A program made the translations under genes and the position numbers. DNA of 64,000 nucleotides from Lachnospiraceae bacterium (GTDB lineage: Bacteria > Bacillota > Clostridia > Lachnospirales > Lachnospiraceae): assembly GCA_910575835.1 (NCBI GenBank), contig CAJTGB010000022.1, positions 16,049 through 80,048 of the forward strand, written 5' to 3'. The first letter of the stretch is position 1. Each line of letters starts with the position of its first letter. The notes beneath the pieces are model-generated. The model was not told the DNA's origin. It saw only the letters and a program-made list of their open reading frames with translations, and ran no database searches. This document shows positions 45,579 to 53,886 of this stretch, piece by piece.

Positions 45579-45606
45579 AAAAAGGGGATTGACAACCCCT
45601 TTTTAT
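45579..45606 (+). terminator. Terminator after the AAA pseudogene
   Basis: AAAAGGGG pairs with CCCCTTTT around ATTGACAA, with a T-run. The loop contains TTGACA, which also looks like the -35 of the next operon. Confidence 0.75.
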
Positions 45607-45620
45607 TATTGTACTATAAT
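45589..45620 (+). promoter_or_regulatory. Putative aroF operon promoter inside the terminator
   Basis: TTGACA (45589-45594) lies in the terminator loop. A -10-like TACTAT (45612-45617) is 17 bp away, and an alternative TATAAT (45615-45620) gives a long 20-bp spacer. The leader to aroF would be about 65 nt. Confidence 0.45.
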
Positions 45621-45686
45621 TTCTAGTTTCACACTTTAAACAGTTAAAATCTTACAGCATAATAATTTCACAAAGGAGTATTCATT

Positions 45687-46700
45687 ATGATTATTGTACT
45701 AAAACCGCGTTCCACCCATGACGACCTTGTCCGTGTGGAACAGATGATAAAGAAACGGGGACTGGACACGCATATTGTAGAAGGTTCCGAGATGACGATC
45801 ATTGGATGTATCGGCGATACAACGCGGATCGATTCCAAGCTGTTCGAAGTAGACTCTGCCGTAGACAAGGTCATGCATGTCCAGGAGCCTTACAAACTGG
45901 CGAACAAGGCATTTCACCCGGAAGAATCAGTTATCGACGTCTCAGGCGTCAAGATCGGCGGCGGAGATCTTGCTCTGATCGCAGGCCCTTGTTCCGTGGA
46001 ATCCTACGAACAGGTATTGGAGATTGCCGAATCTATCAAGGCTTCCGGCGCCAATCTGTTAAGAGGCGGGGCATTCAAGCCGAGAACCAGCCCGTACTCA
46101 TTCCAGGGCCTTGGCCTTGAAGGTCTCGACATCCTGTGCGCAGTCAAGAAAGAAACAGGGCTGCCCATCGTAACCGAACTGATGTCTCCTGACTATCTGG
46201 ACACATTTAACGAGAAGGTCGATTTGATCCAGATCGGCGCCCGCAACATGCAGAATTTTGACCTGCTGAAGCAATTAGGGCAGCTTGACCGCCCGATCCT
46301 TCTTAAAAGAGGCCTAAACGCCACTTACGAGGAATGGATCATGTCGGCAGAGTATATCATGGCCTCCGGTAATGAGAATGTGATCCTCTGTGAACGCGGA
46401 GTCCGCACCTTCGAGTCTTATACAAGGAATACTCTGGATCTCCAGAGCATCCCCGTAGTACGCAAGCTTACACACCTGCCGATCATCGTAGACCCAAGCC
46501 ACGCCGGCGGTAAATGGTGGCTGGTAGACGCTATGGCGAAAGCCTCCGTCGCCGCAGGCGCAGACGGATTGATGATCGAAGTACATAACAACCCTGAGTG
46601 CGCGTTATGTGACGGCGCACAATCCCTGAAACCGGCCAAATATAATACCCTGATCAAGGAAGTTGCACAGATCGCCAGGGTCGTCGGCAAGACGGTCTGA
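45687..46700 (+). CDS. aroF: 3-deoxy-7-phosphoheptulonate synthase (DAHP synthase, type I-beta)
   Basis: The 337-residue enzyme condenses phosphoenolpyruvate and erythrose-4-phosphate, the first step of aromatic amino acid biosynthesis. It has an N-terminal ferredoxin-like regulatory domain (1-70: MIIVLKPRSTHDDLV), then the barrel with LIAGPCSVESYEQ, LLRGGAFKPRTSPYSFQG, ILLKRGLNATYEEWI, IVDPSHAGGKW and metal-binding Glu in MIEVHNNPECAL. The regulatory domain suggests feedback by Phe/Tyr or related compounds. It starts an operon with aroB 28 bp downstream. Confidence 0.96.
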   Translation: MIIVLKPRSTHDDLVRVEQMIKKRGLDTHIVEGSEMTIIGCIGDTTRIDSKLFEVDSAVDKVMHVQEPYKLANKAFHPEESVIDVSGVKIGGGDLALIAGPCSVESYEQVLEIAESIKASGANLLRGGAFKPRTSPYSFQGLGLEGLDILCAVKKETGLPIVTELMSPDYLDTFNEKVDLIQIGARNMQNFDLLKQLGQLDRPILLKRGLNATYEEWIMSAEYIMASGNENVILCERGVRTFESYTRNTLDLQSIPVVRKLTHLPIIVDPSHAGGKWWLVDAMAKASVAAGADGLMIEVHNNPECALCDGAQSLKPAKYNTLIKEVAQIARVVGKTV

Positions 46701-46728
46701 TCCTCAGGGACATCCATAGGAGCAGCTT

Positions 46729-47793
46729 ATGAAATTAACAGTGAACCTGGGAGCGAACAGCTACCCGATCTATATTGAAAATGACATATTATCCCGATCC
46801 GCATCCTGCATCAGCGAAGTATTTAACGGCAGAAGGATCATGATCATCTCGGATGATAACGTTTACCCTCTTTACGGGGAGCTGCTTACTAAGCAGTTAT
46901 CCAAAGATTATACCTGTCATCACCTCATCCTTCCCCATGGGGAAGCAACCAAGGATTTCCAGACACTTCCGTCCGTCTACACCGCTTTGCTGGAGGCTAA
47001 GATCTCCAGAAGCGACCTGATCATCGCCCTTGGCGGCGGTGTGATCGGCGATCTGGCCGGATTCGCCGCCGCAAGCTTCTTGCGCGGCGTAAAATTAGTA
47101 CAGATACCAACCTCTCTGCTCGCCCAGGTAGATTCTTCCGTGGGCGGCAAGGTGGCCGTGGATCTGCCCCTGGGAAAGAATCTGGTCGGAGCATTCCACC
47201 AGCCTTCGCTCGTGCTGATCGATCCGCTCGTGTTAAATACGCTGAAAGAGCGTTTTATCACCGACGGCATGGGAGAAGTGATCAAGTACGGCTGTATCAG
47301 GGATGCCGGATTGTTTCATACACTGGAATCACACGGTTCTTTTGAGGAACTTAGAGACGAACTGCCGTCAATCATAGAGCGTTGTGTAGATATTAAGCGC
47401 GTAATCGTAGAACACGACCAATTCGATACCGGCGAGCGGATGCTCCTGAACTTCGGACATACGCTGGGACATACCATAGAACAGTACCATCATTACGGAC
47501 GGGAAAGCCACGGGGAAGCCGTTGCGATCGGTATGTACCAGATCACAAGGCTTGCCCGCAAGCAGGGATTAACCGCTGATAAAACAGACGAACGCATCCT
47601 GAACGTACTGAAGTCTTACGGACTGCCGTATGAATGCGGACTGCCGATAAAAGAACTGATGAACGCGATCACTCTCGACAAGAAGAATCTGAATAACAAG
47701 CTGAATGTAGTTCTGCTGCACGATATCGGTTCAAGCTACATCCACCCCACAACCGCGGAATTCTTCGGACAGTACAATGAGGAGACCATATAG
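46729..47793 (+). CDS. aroB: 3-dehydroquinate synthase
   Basis: The 354-residue NAD-dependent, metal enzyme makes dehydroquinate from DAHP. It has GGGVIGDLAGFAA, the NAD-linked segment PTSLLAQVDSSVGGKVAVDL, MGEVIKYGCI, and metal ligands in NFGHTLGHTIEQ and ESHGEAVAIGM. Length and motifs are normal. It lies between aroF and an SDR gene and probably shares the aroF promoter. Confidence 0.96.
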   Translation: MKLTVNLGANSYPIYIENDILSRSASCISEVFNGRRIMIISDDNVYPLYGELLTKQLSKDYTCHHLILPHGEATKDFQTLPSVYTALLEAKISRSDLIIALGGGVIGDLAGFAAASFLRGVKLVQIPTSLLAQVDSSVGGKVAVDLPLGKNLVGAFHQPSLVLIDPLVLNTLKERFITDGMGEVIKYGCIRDAGLFHTLESHGSFEELRDELPSIIERCVDIKRVIVEHDQFDTGERMLLNFGHTLGHTIEQYHHYGRESHGEAVAIGMYQITRLARKQGLTADKTDERILNVLKSYGLPYECGLPIKELMNAITLDKKNLNNKLNVVLLHDIGSSYIHPTTAEFFGQYNEETI

Positions 47794-47825
47794 ATAGCAA
47801 GCGATATAATATGGAGGAAGATCAC

Positions 47826-48572
47826 ATGAAGAAATTAGACGGAAAAGTCGCAATCGTAACCGGAGCCGGAAAAGGAATCGGCCGTGAAGCCGCCCTGGCG
47901 ATCGCAGCCAAGGGCGCAACCGTTGCAGCCGTTGCAAGAACTCTGGCCGACCTGGATGAGACCGTTAAGATGATCAAAGACAACGGCGGCTCTGCCATCT
48001 CTCTTTCCCACGATCTCACGGTAGGCGCCGAGGTGCAGGCAATGGTGGGCGAGATTATGAACAAATACGGCAAGATCGACATTCTGGTCAATAACGCCGG
48101 CGGATACCCGTCCGAGATCTACAAGAACATCGAACACCAGGCCATTAAGCTCTGGGATTGGACGGAAGAACAATGGGATCAGATCATCAAGACGAATGTC
48201 CGTATCCCATTCCTGTGTATGAAAGAGGTACTCCCGGTTATGATCGGACAGAGAAGCGGCAAGGTCGTCAGCGTGTCCTCACGGATGGGACGCATCGCCT
48301 CCCAGATGGGCGCATACGCCGTGGCAAAGGGCGCTATCATTACCATGACCAAGACTGCCGCCATCCAGACCCAGGAATACGGTATCCAGGTCAACGCCGT
48401 ATCTCCGGGAATCGTGGACACACCGGGGCAGCGTGTATATAACCACTCTGTCGGACAGGACGGCGTGCAGATGGGCAGCGCCGCCGACGTAGCAAATGCA
48501 ATTCTCTACTTGCTATGTGATGCTCCTGATGTCATGACCGGACAATCCCTGGATCTGTTCACGACTGTGTAA
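47826..48572 (+). CDS. SDR-family oxidoreductase
   Basis: I choose ATG 47826 (248 aa), preceded by GGAGGAAGATC; a start five codons upstream is less well placed. The Rossmann protein has TGAGKGIGREAALA (NAD(P) site), ILVNNAGGYPSEI, a catalytic Ser in VSVSSRMG, and YAVAKGA with the Tyr-x-x-x-Lys pair. It ends in MTGQSLDLFTTV. It resembles FabG-type 3-oxoacyl reductases but may act on a shikimate-like or sugar substrate given its place after aroB. Substrate unknown. Confidence 0.85.
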   Translation: MKKLDGKVAIVTGAGKGIGREAALAIAAKGATVAAVARTLADLDETVKMIKDNGGSAISLSHDLTVGAEVQAMVGEIMNKYGKIDILVNNAGGYPSEIYKNIEHQAIKLWDWTEEQWDQIIKTNVRIPFLCMKEVLPVMIGQRSGKVVSVSSRMGRIASQMGAYAVAKGAIITMTKTAAIQTQEYGIQVNAVSPGIVDTPGQRVYNHSVGQDGVQMGSAADVANAILYLLCDAPDVMTGQSLDLFTTV

Positions 48573-48657
48573 GAATATTGTCTTCAAATTTCGTTCTTGA
48601 TTTGTTAACAATTAATTCTTATTTTTATCACACTTTCATCACAGTTTATGCTTATAC

Positions 48658-48745
48658 TATAATTGTTCGATGAAACGAACAACAAAATTCTTTTTCATAA
48701 CTTTTTCCTCAGGACTGCACTCCTCCCAACATGCAGTCCTTTTAA
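48658..48745 (+). ncRNA. Candidate small RNA with C-rich terminator loop
   Basis: A TATAAT (48658-48663) with a poor -35 (TTCATC) precedes GTTCG/CGAAC (48665-48680). The candidate ends at GGACTGCA/TGCAGTCC (48712-48739) plus TTTT. The loop of this terminator contains CTCCTCCC, complementary to ribosome sites. No ORF with a ribosome site fits. Antisense-SD regulation is an inference. Confidence 0.4.
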
Positions 48746-48915
48746 ATTGCTCAGATAAATCTTTTCACAATACACTATACCTGACAATGGTCTGGTCAAT
48801 AAGCTGGATCAGGCAATACCTGCCGCAGACAAGACCCTTGCGTACAAAGTAAAAGTAACAATAAGTTACGGGAAAACGTAGAGGCAATCAGAAGAAAAAT
48901 TGTATAACTAATTTC
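48746..48915 (+). other. Gene-poor stretch with a short protein-like remnant
   Basis: A frame ending at TAG 48881 reads DNGLVNKLDQAIPAADKTL then AYKVKVTISYGKT, without start or ribosome site. It may be the end of a lost gene. Nothing else is recognised. Confidence 0.25.
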
Positions 48916-48956
48916 AAAAAAGAGACTGCCGGAATTCTTCGGCAGTCTCTCTTATT
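48916..48956. terminator. Terminator of the arabinose operon
   Basis: AGAGACTGCC pairs with GGCAGTCTCT across GGAATTCTTC, with A- and T-rich flanks on both sides. It lies 20 bp beyond the araD stop codon on the minus strand. Confidence 0.85.
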
Positions 48957-48975
48957 TTATTACAGTATATCGTTT

Positions 48976-49677
48976 CTATCGCCCCGGCTGTCCATAATAA
49001 GCATTCGCACCATGCTTCCGGTAATAATGCTTATCCTGCAGCTCCTGCGGCGCCGGCTGGTTCTTCGGATTGATCAGCTCGCAGCGCGCCGCCATCTTCG
49101 CGACTTCCTCTAATACCACCGCATTGTGTACCGCCTCATGAGCATCCTTCCCCCAGGTGAAAGGTCCATGGTTCTTGCACAATACTGCCGGCGCGGCATG
49201 ATAATCCAGCTTACGCGCCTCGAACTCATCCGCGATCAGGATGCCTGTATTCTTCTCATAGGCCTCGTCGATCTCTTCTTTGGTCAGATTCCTGACACAG
49301 GGAACCTCGCCGTAGAGATAGTCCGCGTGGGTCGTTCCATAGCACGGAATCCCTCTTCCAGCCTGCGCCCAGCTTGTCGCCCAGGACGAGTGGGTATGCA
49401 CGATACCGCCGATCTCCGGGAAGCGGTTATACAATACCACATGAGTCGCCGTATCTGAGGATGGATTGTAATCTCCCTCAACCTTATTACCCTCTAAGTC
49501 TACAACAACCATATCCTCCGGTCTAAGCTTGTCATACTCTACACCGCTTGGCTTGATCACAAACAGACCGCTCTCGTGGTCGATACCGCTTACATTGCCC
49601 CAGGTGAAGGTCACCAGACCGTATTTCGGGAGAAGCATGTTCGCTTCATATACTTCTTTTTTTAACTGTTCTAACAT
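48976..49677 (-). CDS. araD: L-ribulose-5-phosphate 4-epimerase
   Basis: The 233-residue class II aldolase-fold zinc enzyme makes D-xylulose-5-phosphate, the last step of L-arabinose use. Zinc ligands are in [17 protein letters not shown] (two His) and the later [20 protein letters not shown]. The start [31 protein letters not shown] is typical. It follows araB by 25 bp and is last in the operon. Confidence 0.96.
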   Translation of the reverse strand: MLEQLKKEVYEANMLLPKYGLVTFTWGNVSGIDHESGLFVIKPSGVEYDKLRPEDMVVVDLEGNKVEGDYNPSSDTATHVVLYNRFPEIGGIVHTHSSWATSWAQAGRGIPCYGTTHADYLYGEVPCVRNLTKEEIDEAYEKNTGILIADEFEARKLDYHAAPAVLCKNHGPFTWGKDAHEAVHNAVVLEEVAKMAARCELINPKNQPAPQELQDKHYYRKHGANAYYGQPGR

Positions 49678-49702
49678 ATTGTTCCATCTCCTTTAGCCGC
49701 GA

Positions 49703-51298
49703 TCAGATCAGGCTCTCGATCGCCGCCTTCTCAATAGCAATGCCCGTCTTATACCTCTCAGTAAATACTTCGTATCCCTCTACGTCCTTTGCATCAGGTT
49801 CCATCCGGCTGCCTTCGTTGCCCTCGAACACCTTCTTCGCAAGATAATCTTCCAGAGTCTCCCCGTCGGCTCTGTTCTTCATGTAAGCAGCGAGAAGCGC
49901 CATTCCCCAAGGTCCTCCTTCGCCTGCCGTCTCCATAACAGATACCGGCGCGTTGATAGCCGCCGCAAGAATCCTCTGTCCGACGCCCTTGGTCTTGAAT
50001 AACCCTCCGTGGCCGAGCATCGAGTCGATCGCCACATTCTCCTCCTTCTGCAGAAGATCCATACCTACCTTGATCGCCCCAAGCGCGGTAAATAGGTTCA
50101 CGCGCATGAAGTTCGCCAGATTGAAATTACTCTTCGGCGACCTTACGAACAGCGGACGTCCCTCATCCACACCTGTGATGAATTCCCCTGAGAGATAACC
50201 GTAAGATAACAGCCCGCCGCAGTCAGCGTCGCCCTCCAGAGCCTTGTTATACAGCGTTCCGAATAACTTGTTCATATCCACTTCGATACCGAAGCTCTCT
50301 GCAAATTCCTTGAAAATGCCTACCCACGCATTCAGGTCAGAGGTGCAGTTATTCGCATGCACCATGGCAACCAGGCTGCCGTCCGGCGTGGTCACAAGGT
50401 CGATCTCCGGATACACCTTTTTAAGCTCCTTTTCAAGCACGATCATGGCAAATACACTGGTTCCCGCGGATACGTTACCGGTACGCTTAGCAACACTGTT
50501 GGTCGCCGCCATGCCGGTCCCCGCGTCGCCTTCCGGCGGACACATCGGAATACCCGCCTCAAGATTGCCGCTCTCATCTAAGAGCCGCGCGCCTTCTTCC
50601 GTCAAGGTCCCGGCCGTCTCGCCCGCAACCATGACCTTCGGCATGATCTCTCTTAATTTCCACGGATAATTCTTGTCAGCCACCAGCTCGTCGAACTTAC
50701 GGATCATATCCTCGTTAAAATCCTTCTTCTCCACATCGATCGGGAACATACCGGACGCATCTCCGATTCCAAGCGCTTTCTCGCCGGTCAGCTTCCAGTG
50801 GATATATCCTGCCAGCGTAGTAAAATACGCCACATCCTTCACATGCTCTTCCTCGTTCAAAACCGCCTGATATAAGTGGGCAATACTCCACCGCACCGGA
50901 ATATTATACTGAAACAGATCGATCAGCTTCTCTGCTGCCGGACCTGTGGTACAATTCCTCCAGGTACGGAACGGCACCAGAAGCTCCCCGTCCTTGTCAA
51001 ACGCCATATATCCGTGCATCATTGCACTGAATCCGATAGAACCGATCTTCTTCAGCGTCACGCCGTACTTCTCCCGAACGTCTGCCGCCAGGTTCTTATA
51101 GCTGTCCCGAAGGCCCGTCCAGATATCGTCCAGCGAGTAGGTCCAGTTTCCATCCTCCAGACGGTTCTCCCATCCATGGTCGCCGGATGCGATCGGCGTA
51201 TGATCCTCGCCGATCAGCACTGCCTTGATCCTGGTTGATCCCAACTCAATACCAAGAACGGCTCTGCCGCTCTCAATCACTTCCTTTACATTGCTCAT
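49703..51298 (-). CDS. araB: Ribulokinase-like FGGY carbohydrate kinase
   Basis: The 531-residue FGGY kinase phosphorylates L-ribulose at position 5. It shows the phosphate-binding start [16 protein letters not shown] and catalytic-site motifs [42 protein letters not shown] and [16 protein letters not shown]. Its position between araA and araD supports AraB function, although xylulokinase-like annotation also occurs for this clostridial type. It is preceded by TAGGAGGAGC. The DNA between araA and araB holds a duplicated piece of araA. Confidence 0.88.
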   Translation of the reverse strand: MSNVKEVIESGRAVLGIELGSTRIKAVLIGEDHTPIASGDHGWENRLEDGNWTYSLDDIWTGLRDSYKNLAADVREKYGVTLKKIGSIGFSAMMHGYMAFDKDGELLVPFRTWRNCTTGPAAEKLIDLFQYNIPVRWSIAHLYQAVLNEEEHVKDVAYFTTLAGYIHWKLTGEKALGIGDASGMFPIDVEKKDFNEDMIRKFDELVADKNYPWKLREIMPKVMVAGETAGTLTEEGARLLDESGNLEAGIPMCPPEGDAGTGMAATNSVAKRTGNVSAGTSVFAMIVLEKELKKVYPEIDLVTTPDGSLVAMVHANNCTSDLNAWVGIFKEFAESFGIEVDMNKLFGTLYNKALEGDADCGGLLSYGYLSGEFITGVDEGRPLFVRSPKSNFNLANFMRVNLFTALGAIKVGMDLLQKEENVAIDSMLGHGGLFKTKGVGQRILAAAINAPVSVMETAGEGGPWGMALLAAYMKNRADGETLEDYLAKKVFEGNEGSRMEPDAKDVEGYEVFTERYKTGIAIEKAAIESLI

Positions 51299-51310
51299 GC
51301 TGCTCCTCCT

Positions 51311-51443
51311 ATCCTACTTGCGATACGCAACACTGTTCCGCAGCAGTTCATTCTTGAACCGGCGGATGGCCGTATCTATCCTACTTGCGATACGCAACGC
51401 TGTTCCACAACAGTTCGTTCTTGAACCGGCGAATGGTCGTATC
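51311..51443 (-). repeat. Tandem duplication of the 3' end of araA (67-bp period)
   Basis: The end of araA at 51378-51443 is repeated at 51311-51376 after its stop codon, with about nine differences over 66 bp. On the plus strand both start ATCCTACTTGCGATACGCAA. The extra copy is untranslated between araA and araB. Confidence 0.85.
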
Positions 51444-52880
51444 CTTGTCAATATAGACAGCTTCAATACCCATGCACGCTGCCCAATCGCCCATCTGCTC
51501 GGAAGTCAGGTCATAAGAGAATGCAGTATGGTGCGCTCCGCCTGCCAGGATCCACGCCTCTGCTCCTGTCTGAAGATTCGGCTGCGGCGTCCAGAATGCA
51601 GTTGCAACCGGAAGCTTCGGCATCGGCTTCTCTACCTTCTTGCAGTCCACATCATTGATGATCAGACGGAAACGGTCTCCGAGATCGATAAGTGAAGTTG
51701 CGACCGCCGGTCCTGTCTTCGATGTGAATACCAGCCTTGCCGGATCTTCCCTGTCTCCCATGGAGAGCGGCTGTTCCTTAATACTGATCTTGCCGTCTGC
51801 AACCGTCGGGCATACCTCCAGCATATGTGCCTGCAGGATCCCTTCCTTGCCCGGAACCAGATTATAGGTATAATCCTCCATAAATGAAGTACCCTTCGCA
51901 TCCTTCATTCCCTGAGTCATGATCTTCATAAGACGAACCATGGCAGCCGTCTTCCAGTCGCCTTCTCCTGCGAACCCGTAGCCCTTCTCCATCAATCTCT
52001 GGATCGCCAATCCCGGGAGCTGCTTTAAGCTTCCAAGGTCTCCGAAATGCGTCACGATCGCCTGATAATTCTTCGCCTCAAGGAATCTCTCGAATCCGAT
52101 CTCGATTCCTGCCTGCACTGCTACATGCTCTCTGAATTCCTTCTCATCTCTGCCTTCCAAAAGTATCTCATACTTATCATAATATTCTTCGACCAGCGCG
52201 TCAATATCTCCTTTGGAAACTGCCTCTACTTCTGCTGCTATTTCATTGACCGGATACGCGTCGATCTCCCAGCCGAACTTGATCTGCGCCTCAACCTTAT
52301 CGCCCTCTGTCACTGCAACATTCCTCATATTGTCGGCAATACGCATCACACGGATATGGCTGCTCTCGATCACGCCCACCGCAGTGCGCATCCAGGAACC
52401 GATCTTCTTCTGGACATCCGCGTCCTCCCAGTAACCCATGATCACCTTGCGCTCCATGCCGAGACGGCTGAAGATATGACCGTACTCTCTGTCCCCGTGG
52501 GCCGCCTGATTCTCGTTCATAAAATCCATATCAATGGTGTCATACGGAATCTCCCGGTTAAACTGTGTATGGAAGTGAAGCAGCGGCTTCCTGTACTCCT
52601 GCAGGCCGAGAATCCAGGATTTGGCCGGAGAGAACGTATGCATCCAGGTGATGACTCCCGCGCAAGTCTCATCCGTATTCGCCTCGTTCAGAGTCTTCCT
52701 GATCAATTCATTGGTAATGAGCGTCGGCTTCCATACAACCTCATAAGGAAGATTGCCGGATGCATTCAGCGCCTCCACGATCTTCTGAGAGTGCTCCGCC
52801 ACGTGGGCCAGGCACACGTCCCCGTATAAATCCTGTGAACCTGTACAGAACCAGAACTGATAAGTTTTTGATCTTAACAT
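51381..52880 (-). CDS. araA: L-arabinose isomerase
   Basis: The 499-residue enzyme converts L-arabinose to L-ribulose. It has the family start YQFWFCTGSQDLYGDVCL, then HTFSPAKSWILGL, FHTQFNREIPYDTID, EGDWKTAAMVRLMK (active-site Glu) and HMLEVCP, and near the end AGGAHHTAFSYDL with the metal His pair. Length is standard. It is first in the operon, and its promoter and an inverted repeat lie 95-125 bp upstream. The tail RRFKNELLWNSVAYRK is duplicated after the stop. Confidence 0.97.
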   Translation of the reverse strand: MLRSKTYQFWFCTGSQDLYGDVCLAHVAEHSQKIVEALNASGNLPYEVVWKPTLITNELIRKTLNEANTDETCAGVITWMHTFSPAKSWILGLQEYRKPLLHFHTQFNREIPYDTIDMDFMNENQAAHGDREYGHIFSRLGMERKVIMGYWEDADVQKKIGSWMRTAVGVIESSHIRVMRIADNMRNVAVTEGDKVEAQIKFGWEIDAYPVNEIAAEVEAVSKGDIDALVEEYYDKYEILLEGRDEKEFREHVAVQAGIEIGFERFLEAKNYQAIVTHFGDLGSLKQLPGLAIQRLMEKGYGFAGEGDWKTAAMVRLMKIMTQGMKDAKGTSFMEDYTYNLVPGKEGILQAHMLEVCPTVADGKISIKEQPLSMGDREDPARLVFTSKTGPAVATSLIDLGDRFRLIINDVDCKKVEKPMPKLPVATAFWTPQPNLQTGAEAWILAGGAHHTAFSYDLTSEQMGDWAACMGIEAVYIDKDTTIRRFKNELLWNSVAYRK

Positions 52881-52959
52881 GATGATTTCCTCACTTTCTT
52901 GAAAATGTATTCAGCGCAGCATAACGGCTCATCCGCCATCCCGGCCAAATACACGCCTT

Positions 52960-52988
52960 ATATCTATCTGATCTTATTATATAGATAT
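52960..52988. promoter_or_regulatory. Inverted repeat over the araA promoter, possible operator
   Basis: ATATCTA (52960-52966) and TAGATAT (52982-52988) form an inverted repeat around the -10. A sugar-responsive repressor such as AraR may bind here. The regulator gene is not in the window. Confidence 0.4.
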
Positions 52989-53005
52989 CCGTCAATTCTC
53001 TGCAA
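52976..53005 (-). promoter_or_regulatory. Promoter of araA with -10 TATAAT
   Basis: Minus strand: -35 TTGCAG (53000-53005), 18-bp spacer, -10 TATAAT (52976-52981). The leader is about 90 nt. Confidence 0.65.
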
Positions 53006-53091
53006 GTTCATAACTCTGCCTGTTCACAGAAAAAGTTACCTAATCCGACCTGTACAGAATAATTATAACGAATTATAATCTAAAGTGCATC

Positions 53092-53208
53092 TTGCAATAA
53101 AAAAATGCATATGCTACAATGCCGGTAGGCAAAAAGACAAGGAATATTTTCATTGTGGCACAATGAACGAACCCCCGGATGTATTGGTGGTACATCCGGG
53201 GTTCTTCC
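53092..53208 (+). ncRNA. Twin small RNA unit 1 (promoter to terminator)
   Basis: -35 TTGCAA (53092-53097), 17-bp spacer and -10 TACAAT (53115-53120) should start an ~80-nt RNA near 53127. It ends at the hairpin with arms GAACCCCCGGATGTA and TACATCCGGGGTTC (53169-53204) and TTCCTC. It is a parallel copy of unit 2, 223 bp away. There is no ORF with a ribosome site. Confidence 0.6.
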
Positions 53209-53314
53209 TCGAAATTTTATACTTATATTTTAGGTTTTTTTTGAAAATTGTTAATAATAAGATTGAAGAAATTAGTTCTGTGGATAAATCTGCGGAAACT
53301 CAAGAAAATGCATC

Positions 53315-53430
53315 TTGCAATCCAAAATTGCATATGCTATAATGCCTTTAGGTAAAAAGAAAAGATGTTCCACAATAACAAAAGAACGAATCCCCGAATG
53401 TACCGTTAATACATTCGGGGATTCTTCCTC
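53315..53430 (+). ncRNA. Twin small RNA unit 2, antisense to the small toxin-like gene
   Basis: -35 TTGCAA (53315-53320), 17-bp spacer and -10 TATAAT (53338-53343) start an ~80-nt RNA near 53350. A perfect 15-bp hairpin (GAATCCCCGAATGTA with TACATTCGGGGATTC, 53388-53424) and TTCCTCTT end it. The minus-strand toxin-like transcript would run into this region, so it fits a type I antitoxin. Confidence 0.6.
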
Positions 53431-53468
53431 TTATATGGCGAGGTCTTCCTTTTAGGGCTGGTTACCGA

Positions 53469-53555
53469 TCATTTATCGCCGTCCAACCACTTGATGATGT
53501 AGTGACAAACTACACTAGCCGCAACAGCGATATAAAAAGAAAAGATAAATTCCAC
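53469..53555 (-). CDS. 28-residue hydrophobic toxin-like peptide
   Basis: GTG 53555 to TGA 53469 encodes MEFIFSFYIA, VAASVVCHYI, IKWLDGDK: a hydrophobic helix followed by a charged tail. This MEFI...KWLDGD pattern recurs in Lachnospiraceae and resembles type I toxins. There is no good ribosome site close to the GTG, which is common in regulated type I toxins. Twin RNAs on the other strand lie downstream. Not a named family to my knowledge. Confidence 0.55.
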   Translation of the reverse strand: MEFIFSFYIAVAASVVCHYIIKWLDGDK

Positions 53556-53738
53556 AATATCCAAGCATTCGACATCTTTCGACCTGTCTTCCGGCCAAGT
53601 AACAGTTTAGCAAGTGCACGGATCTACCTGAACTGCTGCCTGGCAAATCCGCAATTTCAGATTGACAATTGGCTTCCTGTATGACATACTTATTTCAAAC
53701 CTACATGGAGTGGATTTTTAAAGAGTTATCTTTTTTCG

Positions 53739-53860
53739 CCACACGATTGCATGCATGCATTTGTGTGGTATTTTTATGTTGGAAGCTAAATACCCCGAGG
53801 CAGCCGCCGGATATCCAGGCATGCAGACATGGATACCTGGCCCGTTGTTTTGCGGGAATA
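53739..53860 (+). promoter_or_regulatory. Hairpin-rich leader of the MATE gene, possible attenuator
   Basis: CCACAC (53739-53744) pairs with GTGTGG (53763-53768) around a GCATGCATGC palindrome and is followed by TATTTTT, like a terminator. Further stems CCAGG/CCTGG (815-840) and CCCG/CGGG (841-856) follow before AAGGAGG. It matches no riboswitch that I recognise. Confidence 0.45.
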
Positions 53861-53886
53861 ATTCCAGACGAAGGAGGAATAAGATT

